From Phormidium sp. FACHB-1136 (lineage in GTDB: Bacteria; Cyanobacteriota; Cyanobacteriia; Phormidesmidales; Phormidesmidaceae): a stretch of DNA of 62,703 nt. Shown in pieces: positions 16,500-25,474 of the stretch. The DNA is taken from the NCBI RefSeq assembly GCF_014697375.1, contig NZ_JACJRS010000026.1:1-62703 (forward strand), read 5' to 3'. The position numbers were made by a program, and so were the translations under genes. Below the pieces are notes generated by a model, which saw only the letters and a program-made list of their open reading frames with translations, was not told the DNA's origin and searched no databases. The number at the start of each line of letters is the position of its first letter. The stretch's first letter is position 1.

Positions 16500-17732
16500 C
16501 TATCGAGAAGCCAAGACCTGGCGGGGTAGGGTAACGACAAAGGTGGTCCCCTGAGCCACCTGGCTATCGACGGTGATGGTGCCACCCATGATGGTGATGA
16601 GGGACTGGACGATGGCCAGCCCTAGGCCCGTACCCGGTCGGCGGCGACGGAGGCTTTGGTCGCCCTGGCGAAAGGCTTCAAAGATGTGGGGGCGTTGGTT
16701 GGGGGCAATGCCAATGCCCGTATCGGCCACGGTGAGGAGGAAGGTATCGGGGTTGTCGGGGGCGGCGGCGGTGGACACTCGCACATAGCCCTGATCGCTG
16801 AATTTAATGGCATTGGACACCAGGTTGGTGAGGATTTGGCGCAGTCGCCGTTCGTCGTTGACCACCATGGGATCGGTGAGGGCTAGGTCGGTTTCCAGGG
16901 TGAGCGCCTTGCCCTGGGCGAGGGATTGCAAATCCGACAGCACCGCCTGGACAAGACCATGGAGATGGACGGGGGCAGGGTTTAGGGTCAGCCGTTGGGC
17001 CTCTAGCTTGGAGAGATCGAGGATGTCGTTGACCAGGTTGAGCAGGGTTTTGCCATTGGTGAGGATGCGTTTCACCATTTCGGCCTGGTGGGGGGTCAGC
17101 GGCCCCTTAGATTGGCTTTCCAGAATTTGGGAAAACCCCAGAATGGCGTTGAGGGGGGTGCGCAATTCGTGGCTCATGGTGGCCAAAAATTCCGACTTCA
17201 CCCGATAGGCTTCCAATAGCTTCAGGTTTTGGTCTTCGATGTAGTGGCGTTGGCGTTCGAGTTCTTCGTTTTGCTGGGTTAGCAGGCGGTTACTCTCCTG
17301 GAGTTTGGCCTGGGCTTCGGCCTCCCGTTGTTCGGCGGCATAGACCCGCAGGGCATTGCGCAACAGCAGGGCCAATCGGTCGGCAGACACCCTCGTTTTC
17401 ACCAGGTAATCGCTGGCTCCGGCCTTCATCAGGTCTACGGCAATTTGCTCGTCCCCTTGGCCCGTCAAAATAATCAGCGGAATACTGACGCCCTCCCGCC
17501 GCAGTTGTTGAATTAGCGTCAACCCATCGCGATCCGGCAATTGGTAATCCAAAAAAACGCAGTCGTAGGGATCCTGCCGCAGCCGATCTAGCGCCTGATC
17601 GGCATGGGTCACTTCCGTTACCGCCACCGCCAGGGCCGACCGCCGCAGGGCACGGCAGATCGCCATTCGATCCACCTCGTCATCGTCCACCAGCAGCAGC
17701 CTAAGTTGTTGGGTCACAGGAGGTTCGATCAT
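16500..17732 (-). CDS. Receiver-histidine kinase hybrid protein
   Basis: A 410-residue soluble kinase with an N-terminal receiver domain (5-125; DDD at 16-18, phosphoacceptor Asp62 in FLDYQLPDRDG, Lys112 in LVKTR). A coiled-coil follows (about 132-178), then HisKA with His188 in FLATMSHELRTPLN, and a HATPase domain (N box LTNLVSNAIKFS, G1 TVADTGIGIAP, F box HIFEAFRQ, G2 RRPGTGLGLAIVQSL). It has no membrane segment, so its input is probably phosphorylation of its own receiver or a partner. The TAG of the upstream response regulator and this ATG are directly adjacent (17733/17732), implying translational coupling. Receiver-first kinases of this layout are common in cyanobacterial phytochrome and phototaxis pathways, but the signal is not identifiable. 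Confidence 0.9.
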   Translation of the reverse strand: MIEPPVTQQLRLLLVDDDEVDRMAICRALRRSALAVAVTEVTHADQALDRLRQDPYDCVFLDYQLPDRDGLTLIQQLRREGVSIPLIILTGQGDEQIAVDLMKAGASDYLVKTRVSADRLALLLRNALRVYAAEQREAEAQAKLQESNRLLTQQNEELERQRHYIEDQNLKLLEAYRVKSEFLATMSHELRTPLNAILGFSQILESQSKGPLTPHQAEMVKRILTNGKTLLNLVNDILDLSKLEAQRLTLNPAPVHLHGLVQAVLSDLQSLAQGKALTLETDLALTDPMVVNDERRLRQILTNLVSNAIKFSDQGYVRVSTAAAPDNPDTFLLTVADTGIGIAPNQRPHIFEAFRQGDQSLRRRRPGTGLGLAIVQSLITIMGGTITVDSQVAQGTTFVVTLPRQVLASR

Positions 17733-18164
17733 CTAGGGAATCTCGCAGATCGCCCAATAGTGGTTGAGGGAGGCCATCACCTCCGCAAAGGTGGCAAAGG
17801 CAACGGGTTTGAGGATATACCCAGCCACGTTCAATCGATAGGCTTCCAGGCGATCCTGATCGGCATCGGAGGTGGTAAGGACAACCACGGGAGTTGAGCA
17901 AAGTGATTCATCCTGCCGTAGCTCGTGCAGAAATTCTAGGCCGTTCATTTTGGGCATGTTGATATCCAGCAACACCACCCGCCGATGTTTAGGGATAGCG
18001 GCCTCAGGGCTGGCCACACCGCGCAGCATGGCCAAAGCATCCAGGCCATTGTGGGCCACATACAGCGGATTACGGATCTGGTGGCGACGAAAGGCCCGCT
18101 GCACGTTCATCACATCGACCTCATCATCCTCCACAAGCAAAACATGGACGGTTCGTTCTGGCAT
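17733..18164 (-). CDS. Single-domain response regulator (CheY/RcpA type)
   Basis: A 143-residue stand-alone receiver. ATG 18164 is selected over 18296 because the receiver strand starts at once (VHVLLVEDDEVD). The acidic cluster is at 12-14, the phosphoacceptor is Asp67 in VLLDINMPKMNGLEFL, Thr/Ser are at VVVLTTSDADQD, and Lys is in YILKPV. The sequence class (long insert after the second strand, INMPKMNG) matches regulators that accept phosphate from cyanobacterial phytochrome kinases. It has no output domain, so it likely passes phosphate to, or acts on, the hybrid kinase encoded immediately downstream in the same operon. Confidence 0.87.
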   Translation of the reverse strand: MPERTVHVLLVEDDEVDVMNVQRAFRRHQIRNPLYVAHNGLDALAMLRGVASPEAAIPKHRRVVLLDINMPKMNGLEFLHELRQDESLCSTPVVVLTTSDADQDRLEAYRLNVAGYILKPVAFATFAEVMASLNHYWAICEIP

Positions 18165-18430
18165 GGTTTTGTGCTCCGATAACCAACAATCGAGGCGAGG
18201 GCGATGTTTTCCGGTTGGGCTTCCCGCCAACGAATCTTCTAACGAATCTTCTGTCGATGGCGCTTTTCCCGATTCACCAACGACGGATGGCCCCAATCAA
18301 ATGGCCCCAATTCCTAGCCCCGATGCTGTCGATTGCCTGTCAACAGACAACCGATTGACATCACGGTATGGCCCGTTTTGCCTCGTTCTGCTCGTATTGT
18401 AAAAAGCCGTGGGAACAACCTTAATCTGTC

Positions 18431-19561
18431 CTAGGGGAGAACCTCATCGGCCAATGGGGAGAGATGGGGAACCTGGGCGGTCAACGACTGGGGATGCACT
18501 CCGGCGCGATGGGCGGCGATGACCCCAACGGCTTCCAAATAGGAGGATACGTTGACGGGATGTCCCCCCAAAGCCGTTAGGGGCACATTGAGAGTCGTGG
18601 TATTGTCAGCCACGGCAATCACTAGGGTTTTGGTGCGGCTGAGACTCAGGACGGCACCGCCCCCGCAGGCACTCGCAGGGACGAGAATGGCGTCCACCTG
18701 GTCGGCCCAGATGTCCCCAGATTGGCCATAACTGGCGGGTAGATGGTCAGACAGCGCATTTCCCGGACGGGTGACAAACTGGGGCGCACGGCTCAGCCCC
18801 GCCAGCACACAGGGCAAAAAGGTATAGCCAATTTCCTCCGCCGCCGCCTTGGGCGACACTGCCGAATCGAGGGGCAAGGGACTGAGGGCCGGAGCATGGG
18901 CGCAGGGCACCCCAAAGGTGCGCACGACTAAATGGCTAATCACCGCTTCGGCCCCCGCCACTAGGTCAACCCCTTGACCGAGGCGATAGTTTTGCAGGGT
19001 TTCCAGATCGGCCTCATCCTCATCGTCCGGGAAGCGGGCCACCACGGCCATGGCTTCTGCCCCTGCGGCCATGGCCTTTTCCGCCGCCCGCAGCAAACTA
19101 TCGGGCTGTTCCAGCGTGCCCCAGGTGGCTCCAGAGTCTGCCTGCCGCAGGGTCACCCCTAGAGGCGCATCGGTAATCACATAGTCCAGCACATCCAGGC
19201 CCAGGGTGGCACGGGTGGCCTCGGCGGCTTGCAGGTGTCGTCCACGCAACTCTGTTTCAATGGCGGCATCCAGCACCAGCCCAACCCGATTCCGATGCAC
19301 CGGACGCAGCCCCCACCGTCCCGCCGCAAACTGATCCAGCCCAAACCCCTCCACATACAGGGCATTGGGCAAGGGCCAATACAACTGCGCCCCATTCATC
19401 ACATTGGGATGGGTAATCAGCCGATCCACCACCGAAGCCACCACCCGCGCCGCAGGCAGGGCATCCCCGGCATAGCCACCAATGGCCGCCCCCACCCCCG
19501 TCGGCACCACCATCACCGCCGTATAGGGTCGCAATGCCATCCCCTGAAACCCGCTAGCCAT
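18431..19561 (-). CDS. DUF3326 family protein
   Basis: A 376-residue protein of a family found mostly in cyanobacteria and plastid-bearing eukaryotes. Recognisable segments are VMVVPTGVGAAIGGYAGDA (about 16-34), SVVDRLITHPNVMNGA, ALYVEGFGLDQFAAG, and the C-terminal LVPASACGGGAVLSLSRTKT (about 290-309), with ALGGHPVNVSSYLEAVGV near 335-352. No enzymatic activity has been assigned as far as I know. The small-residue loops suggest a nucleotide- or metabolite-binding fold. A second ATG seven codons in (19540) is an equally good start. No operon partners. Confidence 0.82.
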   Translation of the reverse strand: MASGFQGMALRPYTAVMVVPTGVGAAIGGYAGDALPAARVVASVVDRLITHPNVMNGAQLYWPLPNALYVEGFGLDQFAAGRWGLRPVHRNRVGLVLDAAIETELRGRHLQAAEATRATLGLDVLDYVITDAPLGVTLRQADSGATWGTLEQPDSLLRAAEKAMAAGAEAMAVVARFPDDEDEADLETLQNYRLGQGVDLVAGAEAVISHLVVRTFGVPCAHAPALSPLPLDSAVSPKAAAEEIGYTFLPCVLAGLSRAPQFVTRPGNALSDHLPASYGQSGDIWADQVDAILVPASACGGGAVLSLSRTKTLVIAVADNTTTLNVPLTALGGHPVNVSSYLEAVGVIAAHRAGVHPQSLTAQVPHLSPLADEVLP

Positions 19562-19599
19562 GCGCTACCCCCTCGTCACGGAACCCACCTATGATCCCA

Positions 19600-19662
19600 T
19601 AGGGAGGGGGGCAGGGGGGATCCTCACGATGCACTTCAACCGAGTGAAATCCGCTATGGGCA
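19600..19662. repeat. Dispersed repeat half-element (related to 15464-15612)
   Basis: GGAGGGGGGCAGGGGGGATC is followed by a stretch ending GAGTGAAATCCGCTAT. This parallels the right half of the MITE-like element at 15548-15612 and supports a common origin. No left end is recognisable. Confidence 0.5.
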
Positions 19663-19705
19663 AGTCTAAAAAGTCAAGGTATTCTTGTACTAAACAGAAT
19701 TCGCC

Positions 19706-21433
19706 ATGATGACGCCCCATCCCCTCGGTTCGGTCATTCAGGGATCCCTTAGCCAAGGGCTAGACATTCGCCTCCATCCCGATATTTCGGTGGAAGATAT
19801 GCGGGTGGGCAAGTTTTTGGTGGTGCGGGGGCGACGATCTCAGTTTTTTTGCATGTTAACCGACGTGGCCCTGGGGACGGGGAGCCAGCGAATCTTGGCC
19901 CATCCTCCAGAACCCGAAAATCTATTTTTGCAGGAGGTTTTGGCGGGCACGGGCACCTACGGGACGTTGACGTTAATCCCCATGTTGATGTTTACGGAGA
20001 TGGCGGAAGAACAGGGAACAGGGAACAGGGGACGAAAAAACATCGCCAAAGATGATCCGGGAAAGTATACGGGATTGGTGGCGCAGAGTAATGCGGACGT
20101 GGAACTGCTTCCAGTGAAGACGATTCCCGCCCACTTTAGCCAGGTCTATGAAGCCAGCGAGCGGGATTTTCGGATTATTTTTGGTTGGGAGGACGACCCC
20201 CATCGGCGCAATTTTGCCATTGGTCAACCCATTGATATGGAGGTGCCTGTTTGTCTAGATCTAGACCGCTTTGTAGAGCGCAGTAATGGCATTTTTGGGA
20301 AGTCTGGCACCGGAAAATCCTTCTTAACTCGGCTGCTGCTAGCGGGCACCATTCAGCGAGGGGCAGCGGTCAATCTTATTTTTGATATGCACTCGGAATA
20401 TGGCTGGGAAGCGGTCAGTGAGGGCAAGGCATTTAGTACCGTAAAAGGGCTACGACAGCTTTTCCCTGGTCAGGTGCAGATGTTTACCCTAGATCCAGAA
20501 TCGACCAAACGACGGGGGGTGAACGATGCCCAGGAGCTCTTTATTGGTTTCGACCAAATTGATGTGGAAGATCTAGCGTTAGTGCGGGGGGAACTCAATC
20601 TTTCGGAGGCCAGTTTAGAAAATGCGATTATTCTGCGTAACGAATTTGGCAAATCCTGGATTAACCGCTTGCTGATCATGACGAATGAGGAAATTCAGGA
20701 GTTTTGCGAAACCAAAATGGGTAGCAAGTCCTCCATTATGGCTCTACAACGGAAGTTGACTCGGCTGGCCGATTTGAAATATCTACGCAACACCAGCACC
20801 ACAAATTATGTGGGAAAAATCCTTGCTGCACTGGATGAGGGACAGCATGTGGTGGTGGAATTTGGCTCCCAGTCCACCATGTTGGCCTATATGCTGGCGA
20901 CCAACGTGATCGCCCGCCGTATTCATGCCAATTATGTACAAAAGGCCGACCGTTTCTTGCAGACCAAAAATCCGGTGGATCGCCCCCGCCAACTGATGAT
21001 TACCATTGAAGAGGCCCACCGATTCCTCGACCCCGCCACCGCCAAACAGACCATTTTTGGCACCATTGCGCGGGAAATGCGGAAATACTTTGTCACCCTA
21101 CTGGTAGTGGATCAACGCCCCTCCGGCATTGACAACGAAGTGATGTCCCAAATTGGCACCCGCATCACTGCCCTGCTCAACGATGAAAAGGATATTGACG
21201 CCATTTTTACCGGGGTCTCTGGCGGGCAAAATCTGCGATCTGTCTTGGCCAAGCTGGACTCTAAACAGCAGGCCCTTATCCTGGGCCATGCCGTGCCCAT
21301 GCCCGTGGTGGTGCGCACCCGTCCCTACGACAGCACGTTTTATCGCCAAGTGGGCCAAACCGCCTGGGAAGACCTGCCCGACGACCTGGTTCTCCCCGCC
21401 GCCGCCCAGGCCAGAGCAGATTTGGGGCTGTAG
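19706..21433 (+). CDS. HerA-like ATPase (DUF87)
   Basis: A 575-residue protein. An N-terminal beta-barrel-like region of HAS-barrel type precedes a HerA/FtsK-class P-loop ATPase: Walker A IFGKSGTGKSFLTRLL (about 196-211), Walker B in LMITIEEAHRFLDP (about 431-444), and a late VVDQRPSGIDNEVMSQIGTR sensor/arginine-finger stretch. Family members are DNA-pumping or translocating ATPases that act with nucleases; no nuclease gene is adjacent. An in-frame run of three heptamers (GGGAACA type, about 20011-20031) adds EEQGTGNRGRKN around residue 105, apparently a low-complexity insertion in a loop. The gene is otherwise intact. Confidence 0.85.
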   Translation: MMTPHPLGSVIQGSLSQGLDIRLHPDISVEDMRVGKFLVVRGRRSQFFCMLTDVALGTGSQRILAHPPEPENLFLQEVLAGTGTYGTLTLIPMLMFTEMAEEQGTGNRGRKNIAKDDPGKYTGLVAQSNADVELLPVKTIPAHFSQVYEASERDFRIIFGWEDDPHRRNFAIGQPIDMEVPVCLDLDRFVERSNGIFGKSGTGKSFLTRLLLAGTIQRGAAVNLIFDMHSEYGWEAVSEGKAFSTVKGLRQLFPGQVQMFTLDPESTKRRGVNDAQELFIGFDQIDVEDLALVRGELNLSEASLENAIILRNEFGKSWINRLLIMTNEEIQEFCETKMGSKSSIMALQRKLTRLADLKYLRNTSTTNYVGKILAALDEGQHVVVEFGSQSTMLAYMLATNVIARRIHANYVQKADRFLQTKNPVDRPRQLMITIEEAHRFLDPATAKQTIFGTIAREMRKYFVTLLVVDQRPSGIDNEVMSQIGTRITALLNDEKDIDAIFTGVSGGQNLRSVLAKLDSKQQALILGHAVPMPVVVRTRPYDSTFYRQVGQTAWEDLPDDLVLPAAAQARADLGL

Positions 21434-21473
21434 TCCTGTCCTCTACCCTGCATCAGAACCCAGGGACGGAAGG

Positions 21474-21935
21474 CTAGGACACCGAGGGCTGGGCGGCCTG
21501 GTGGGCCAAGATATCGCCCAAGATATCGGCCAAACCGGGCACAGCGGCTTCTACATCCCCCTTTACAGACTGTCGTAGGCGCTGGTAAGTGGTTTTAATG
21601 AGACTGTTGCTGCTGTGGGCAATGCGGGTATCGGTCACGCTGAGCAGGCTATCGGCGGTGAGAGCGCGATGCTCCTTGAGGTAGGCGGCGGCATCTCCGG
21701 TGGCCGCTCCTTCGCTCCAGAGCGGGTCTAGGGCGGTCAGCATCTCCGGTAGCAACCGTTCTATCGCCCCTGGGATATAGCTTGCCCCTAGCCCCTTCAC
21801 CACGCCATAGGCCGTTTTGAGGGCCACGCCCCCTAAGCCTCCCTTGGCCGCGACTTGGGTGTCGATCAGGTCAACGCAGGCGTTAATGAGTTTGGCGCGG
21901 GTGGTGGCATCCTGTAGCAAGTCGGGCAAACCCAT
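21474..21935 (-). CDS. DUF6918-like conserved hypothetical protein
   Basis: 153 residues, mostly helical. ATG 21935 gives MGLPDLLQDATTRAKLINACVDLIDTQVA, then GLGGVALKTAYGVVKGLG, IERLLPEMLTALDPLW and VEAAVPGLADILGDIL. This matches my recollection of DUF6918, a family of unknown function in which the segment around LDTEVASKSGL-x-GMALK is conserved. An ATG seven codons upstream is possible. No membrane or catalytic motifs. Convergent with the HerA-like gene. Confidence 0.65.
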   Translation of the reverse strand: MGLPDLLQDATTRAKLINACVDLIDTQVAAKGGLGGVALKTAYGVVKGLGASYIPGAIERLLPEMLTALDPLWSEGAATGDAAAYLKEHRALTADSLLSVTDTRIAHSSNSLIKTTYQRLRQSVKGDVEAAVPGLADILGDILAHQAAQPSVS

Positions 21936-22033
21936 GGAGATCCTCCGTGATGGCAAAGGTATTGCCCCCTATTTTAGGCTGAGGACTATCCGCGTAGATT
22001 CCCGTAGGGACTGAAAAGTCCTTCATCAACGCT

Positions 22034-22657
22034 TTATCCCCTGTTGGGACAGGATGGCTCTGGTGGGGTAGTAGCAGAAGACTCCCGCAGGATGGTGATC
22101 CCACCCCACAGCACCAGGAGGGTAATCCCCAGGCCAATGATCAGATCGGGGAGGGGCGACCGCCACCAAACCACCAGCCCAGCCGCCAGTATCACCCCTA
22201 GGTTAGCAAGGACATCATTGCGGGAAAAAATCCAGCTCGCCCGCATGTGAATCCCCCCCTGACGGTGACGGGTGATTAACGCCAAGCAGATGACATTGGC
22301 CACGAGGGCTAAGGCTCCCATGATGACCATGAGGGTGGATTGGGGATCACTGCCCTGCCAGAAGCGACGGAGGACATCCGCCAACACCAGGGCCGCTAGG
22401 GAGATTTGGAAATAGCCGCTTAACCTGGCCGCCCGCCGTTGATGGCCTTGGCGGCGACCCACGGCATAGAGCGATACCCCGTAGACCGTGGCATCGGCCA
22501 GCATATCCAGGGCATCGGCGGTGAGAGCCGTGGATTGTGCCCACCAGCCCACCAGTCCCTCGGCCACAAACATGGCCGCGTTAATGGCCATTAGCCAAAC
22601 CAACACCCGCCGTTGAGCAACGGTTTGGGCCTCAACATGACATCCACAGTCACCCAT
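22034..22657 (-). CDS. Cation diffusion facilitator-type transporter
   Basis: A 207-residue membrane protein with about six hydrophobic helices. Helix 2 contains STALTADALDMLADATVYG, with the Asp pair used for Zn/Co/Cd binding in CDF proteins, and helix 5 contains IFSRNDVLANLGVILAAG with the second Asp/Asn-x-x-x-Asp set. It exports divalent metals in exchange for protons in related proteins. It lacks the usual cytoplasmic C-terminal domain (about 90 residues) and the N-terminus bears CGCHVE, a possible extra metal-binding site. Monocistronic or read with the S4 protein just upstream on the same strand. Confidence 0.82.
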   Translation of the reverse strand: MGDCGCHVEAQTVAQRRVLVWLMAINAAMFVAEGLVGWWAQSTALTADALDMLADATVYGVSLYAVGRRQGHQRRAARLSGYFQISLAALVLADVLRRFWQGSDPQSTLMVIMGALALVANVICLALITRHRQGGIHMRASWIFSRNDVLANLGVILAAGLVVWWRSPLPDLIIGLGITLLVLWGGITILRESSATTPPEPSCPNRG

Positions 22658-22686
22658 TATCCTTCGCCTCAGTACAGAAAAACCAC

Positions 22687-22896
22687 CTAGGACAAGGCCC
22701 GCAAATCTACAATGAAGGTCTGCCCCGCCACCACTACCCGATCTCCGTTAACCAGCTTGCGACCTCGGCGCAATTCGATGTCATCATTGACTTGCACCTC
22801 ACCACTTTGCACCATCACCTTGGCCTGTCCACCGCTGGCGGCTACCTGCATTTGTTTCAGGAACTGATCGAGCTTGATGTAGTCGAGGCTGGGCAT
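22687..22896 (-). CDS. S4-domain RNA-binding protein (YbcJ/RlbA-like)
   Basis: A 69-residue single S4 domain: KLDQFLKQMQVAASGGQAKVMV, then SGEVQVNDDIELRRGRKLVNGD, then VVVAGQTFIVD. This is the compact alpha-L fold that binds structured RNA, and the size matches YbcJ-type proteins, which are linked to ribosome assembly or quality control. The start ATG at 22896 is unambiguous. It is separated from the cation transporter by 29 bp. Confidence 0.88.
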   Translation of the reverse strand: MPSLDYIKLDQFLKQMQVAASGGQAKVMVQSGEVQVNDDIELRRGRKLVNGDRVVVAGQTFIVDLRALS

Positions 22897-23131
22897 GGTG
22901 AGCTAAATCGCAATGACGGCTAGGCTGAAGCGGTTGTGTATCCAACGGGCGGGTCAATATTGCGGGTCGATATTCCTAGAGTTCTCGGTAAAAGGCTGGC
23001 AGCGCAATCAGACTGGTGCAATTCTGACACAGGATCCTCCTTCAAGTCTTGCCATATCCCCGGTCCCTTAGCCATCCTTCCGTGGCCGTTCAGTGCCCAG
23101 GCATCATGAAATCCGTTAACGTTGTACGGCC

Positions 23132-24853
23132 TTGACTAGCACCCCCGATTTCAACCTTCTCTACGACCAACTGCATCGCCTCGATGGCCAGGGCTATGGA
23201 GCCTACAAGTCCCTCAAGGGTGCCTATCGATTTGAGGCATTCACGCTCCACATCGACCATGTGCAGGGGGATCCCTTTGCAGCCCCTAGTCGGGTGCGGG
23301 TGGTGATGCCCCAGGCGGTGGCGGGGTTTCCGGCGGAAGTGCGGCAGACCCCAGGGCGGGCAGTGGCGCTGGCGGATTTTTTGATTCGAGCGGCGTACCA
23401 GGCCACCCAGCAGCGAGAGCGACAGGCAGGGTCGGGCAAGCGTGGGCTGATTGGCGTGGTGCGGCCCAGTCAGGCGATTCTGCCTCGGAGTGCGGCTCAG
23501 GTGACAGCAGAAACGGTGGAACTGCGGCTGACGGTGGGGCTTCCGGCCTTTGGGCGGCGCATTGCCGGAAAACAGGCGGCAGACTTGCTCTGTCGGGCGC
23601 TGCCGGAGTTGGTTGATGACACCCTGCGCTATGCGGCCTTGGATGCGGCGGCGATTCAGCGTCATATCTACGGTGCCGAGGATGCCGATGCCCTGCGATC
23701 TCAGTTGGCGGATCGGGGGCTAGTGGCCTTTGTGGCGGATGGGGCGGTGTTGCCTCGGCGCAGTGGCGTGGATGAGCGGCCCTTGGCGGATGGGGCGGTG
23801 CCGTTTCAGTCGCCGGAATCGCTGCGGGTGACGTTGCCCTGTCCCCACGCCGGATCGGTGACGGGGCTGGGCATTCCCCAGGGCATTACCCTGATTGTGG
23901 GCGGTGGCTACCATGGAAAATCGACCCTGCTGCGGGCCATCGAGGCGGGCGTTTACAACCACATTCCCGACGATGGACGGCACCAGGTGGTTACCGATGG
24001 GGCGGCGGTAAAGATGCGGGCCGAGGATGGCCGAAGCATTGCCGGGGTGGATATCTCGCCCTTTATCAACCACCTGCCCCAGGGCCAATCGACCCGCCAG
24101 TTTTCCACCACGAACGCCAGCGGCAGTACTTCCCAAGCGGCGGCGATGATTGAAGCCGTGGAAGCCGGGGCCAGGGTACTGCTGGTGGATGAAGACACCT
24201 CCGCCACGAACTTCATGATTCGGGATCGGCGAATGCAGGCGCTGATCGCCAAAGACCGAGAGCCGATCACCCCCTTCATCGACAAGGTGCGCCAGCTTTA
24301 TACTGACTACGGCCTTTCCACGGTGTTGGTGATGGGGGGCAGCGGCGACTATTTTGACGTGGCCGATACGGTCATCGCTCTAGATGAATTCGTGCCCCAG
24401 GACGTAACTACTCAGGCCAAAGCCATTGCCGCCCAATACCAAACCGACCGCCACCGCGAGGGCGGCTCCCGCTTCGGCGACCTCACGCCCCGCATCGTGC
24501 AGCCCCACAGCATCGACCCCAGCAAAGGGCGGCGCAGCGTCAACCTCAAGGCTAGGGACACCGATCAGTTGCAGATCGGCACCGAAGCCATCGATCTCTC
24601 TGCCGTGGAGCAACTGGTGGAACCGGGCCAGGTACGGGCCATTGCCGAGGCCATCGTCTACGCCCAGCGCTACCACATGACCCCAGATCGTCCCCTTGCA
24701 CAGGTGATTAATGCCGTTATGGCCGATTTAGCCGATCATGGTCTGGATGCCCTCACCGACTGGCCCATGGGGGATCTGGTGATGTTTCGCGGGTTAGAAC
24801 TCGCTGCCGCCATCAACCGCCTCCGTAGTCTTCAGGTGCAGTCCGTTCGTTGA
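23132..24853 (+). CDS. Predicted ATPase of the ABC class
   Basis: A 573-residue protein of the 'ABC-class ATPase' family (bacterial and protist relatives; RNA-linked in trypanosomes). An N-terminal domain starts LLYDQLHRLDGQGYGAYKSL. A P-loop GGGYHGKSTLLRAIEAGVY lies at about 257-275, followed by a signature-like stretch (QGQSTRQFSTTNASGSTSQA) and Walker B LLVDEDTSATNFMIRD (about 349-364). TVLVMGGSGDYFDVADTVI comes later. The start used is TTG 23132, since family members begin only a few residues before LL-x-x-L-x-x-L-D-G-x-G-Y; no ATG is available nearby. Cellular role unknown. A GNAT gene follows 35 bp downstream. Confidence 0.86.
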   Translation: MTSTPDFNLLYDQLHRLDGQGYGAYKSLKGAYRFEAFTLHIDHVQGDPFAAPSRVRVVMPQAVAGFPAEVRQTPGRAVALADFLIRAAYQATQQRERQAGSGKRGLIGVVRPSQAILPRSAAQVTAETVELRLTVGLPAFGRRIAGKQAADLLCRALPELVDDTLRYAALDAAAIQRHIYGAEDADALRSQLADRGLVAFVADGAVLPRRSGVDERPLADGAVPFQSPESLRVTLPCPHAGSVTGLGIPQGITLIVGGGYHGKSTLLRAIEAGVYNHIPDDGRHQVVTDGAAVKMRAEDGRSIAGVDISPFINHLPQGQSTRQFSTTNASGSTSQAAAMIEAVEAGARVLLVDEDTSATNFMIRDRRMQALIAKDREPITPFIDKVRQLYTDYGLSTVLVMGGSGDYFDVADTVIALDEFVPQDVTTQAKAIAAQYQTDRHREGGSRFGDLTPRIVQPHSIDPSKGRRSVNLKARDTDQLQIGTEAIDLSAVEQLVEPGQVRAIAEAIVYAQRYHMTPDRPLAQVINAVMADLADHGLDALTDWPMGDLVMFRGLELAAAINRLRSLQVQSVR

Positions 24854-24888
24854 TGACTCTTGATGCGAACTCTTGATGCGATCCCTTA

Positions 24889-25365
24889 ATGTCCTCATTT
24901 TCCATTCCCGGCTATCATCTGCGCCTAGGATCACCCCTGGATCGGGCCACCCTGGTCAAATTTATGGAGCGCACTTACCAGGAATTAGGGGAGGCTTCCC
25001 CTCTTAAACACCTCGCGGCCACGGTGGATCGCTATCTTTCCTGCGATACGCCCCTGTGGATGGTAGAACGCCCCGGTAGCCGAGGATCTGCCATTGCCGT
25101 GGGCTGCATTTGGCTGGGCCAAGCCACCGACCAACGCAGCGGCCTACTCCATCCCTATGTGCTGCTGCTCTACGTTCATCCCGACCACCGCCGTAGGGGA
25201 TTGGCGACGGAACTGCTGCACACCGCTCACCAATGGGCCACCGCTGAAGGTCACCCCCAAATCAGTCTGCAAGTGTTTAGCGAAAACGCCCCGGCCCAGG
25301 CGCTTTACCAAAAATTGGGTTATCAACCAGAGGCCCTTTTGATGAAGCGTTCTCTCAAACCGTAG
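24889..25365 (+). CDS. GNAT-family N-acetyltransferase
   Basis: 158 residues with the GNAT acetyl-CoA motif A, VLLLYVHPDHRRRGLATELL (about 88-107), followed by motif B FSENAPAQALYQKLGYQPE (about 131-149). It transfers an acyl group from CoA to an amine; the acceptor cannot be told. It lies close behind the ABC-class ATPase gene and may share its transcript. Confidence 0.88.
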   Translation: MSSFSIPGYHLRLGSPLDRATLVKFMERTYQELGEASPLKHLAATVDRYLSCDTPLWMVERPGSRGSAIAVGCIWLGQATDQRSGLLHPYVLLLYVHPDHRRRGLATELLHTAHQWATAEGHPQISLQVFSENAPAQALYQKLGYQPEALLMKRSLKP

Positions 25366-25474
25366 GGCGTTCATCCATTCCAGATCGCCCCTGCATAGAT
25401 TGCACGGCGTGAACCGATCCTCCGAATATGGGATGCTCCAGAATAATGGAACCGGGATGAGCGAGGTATGACGG

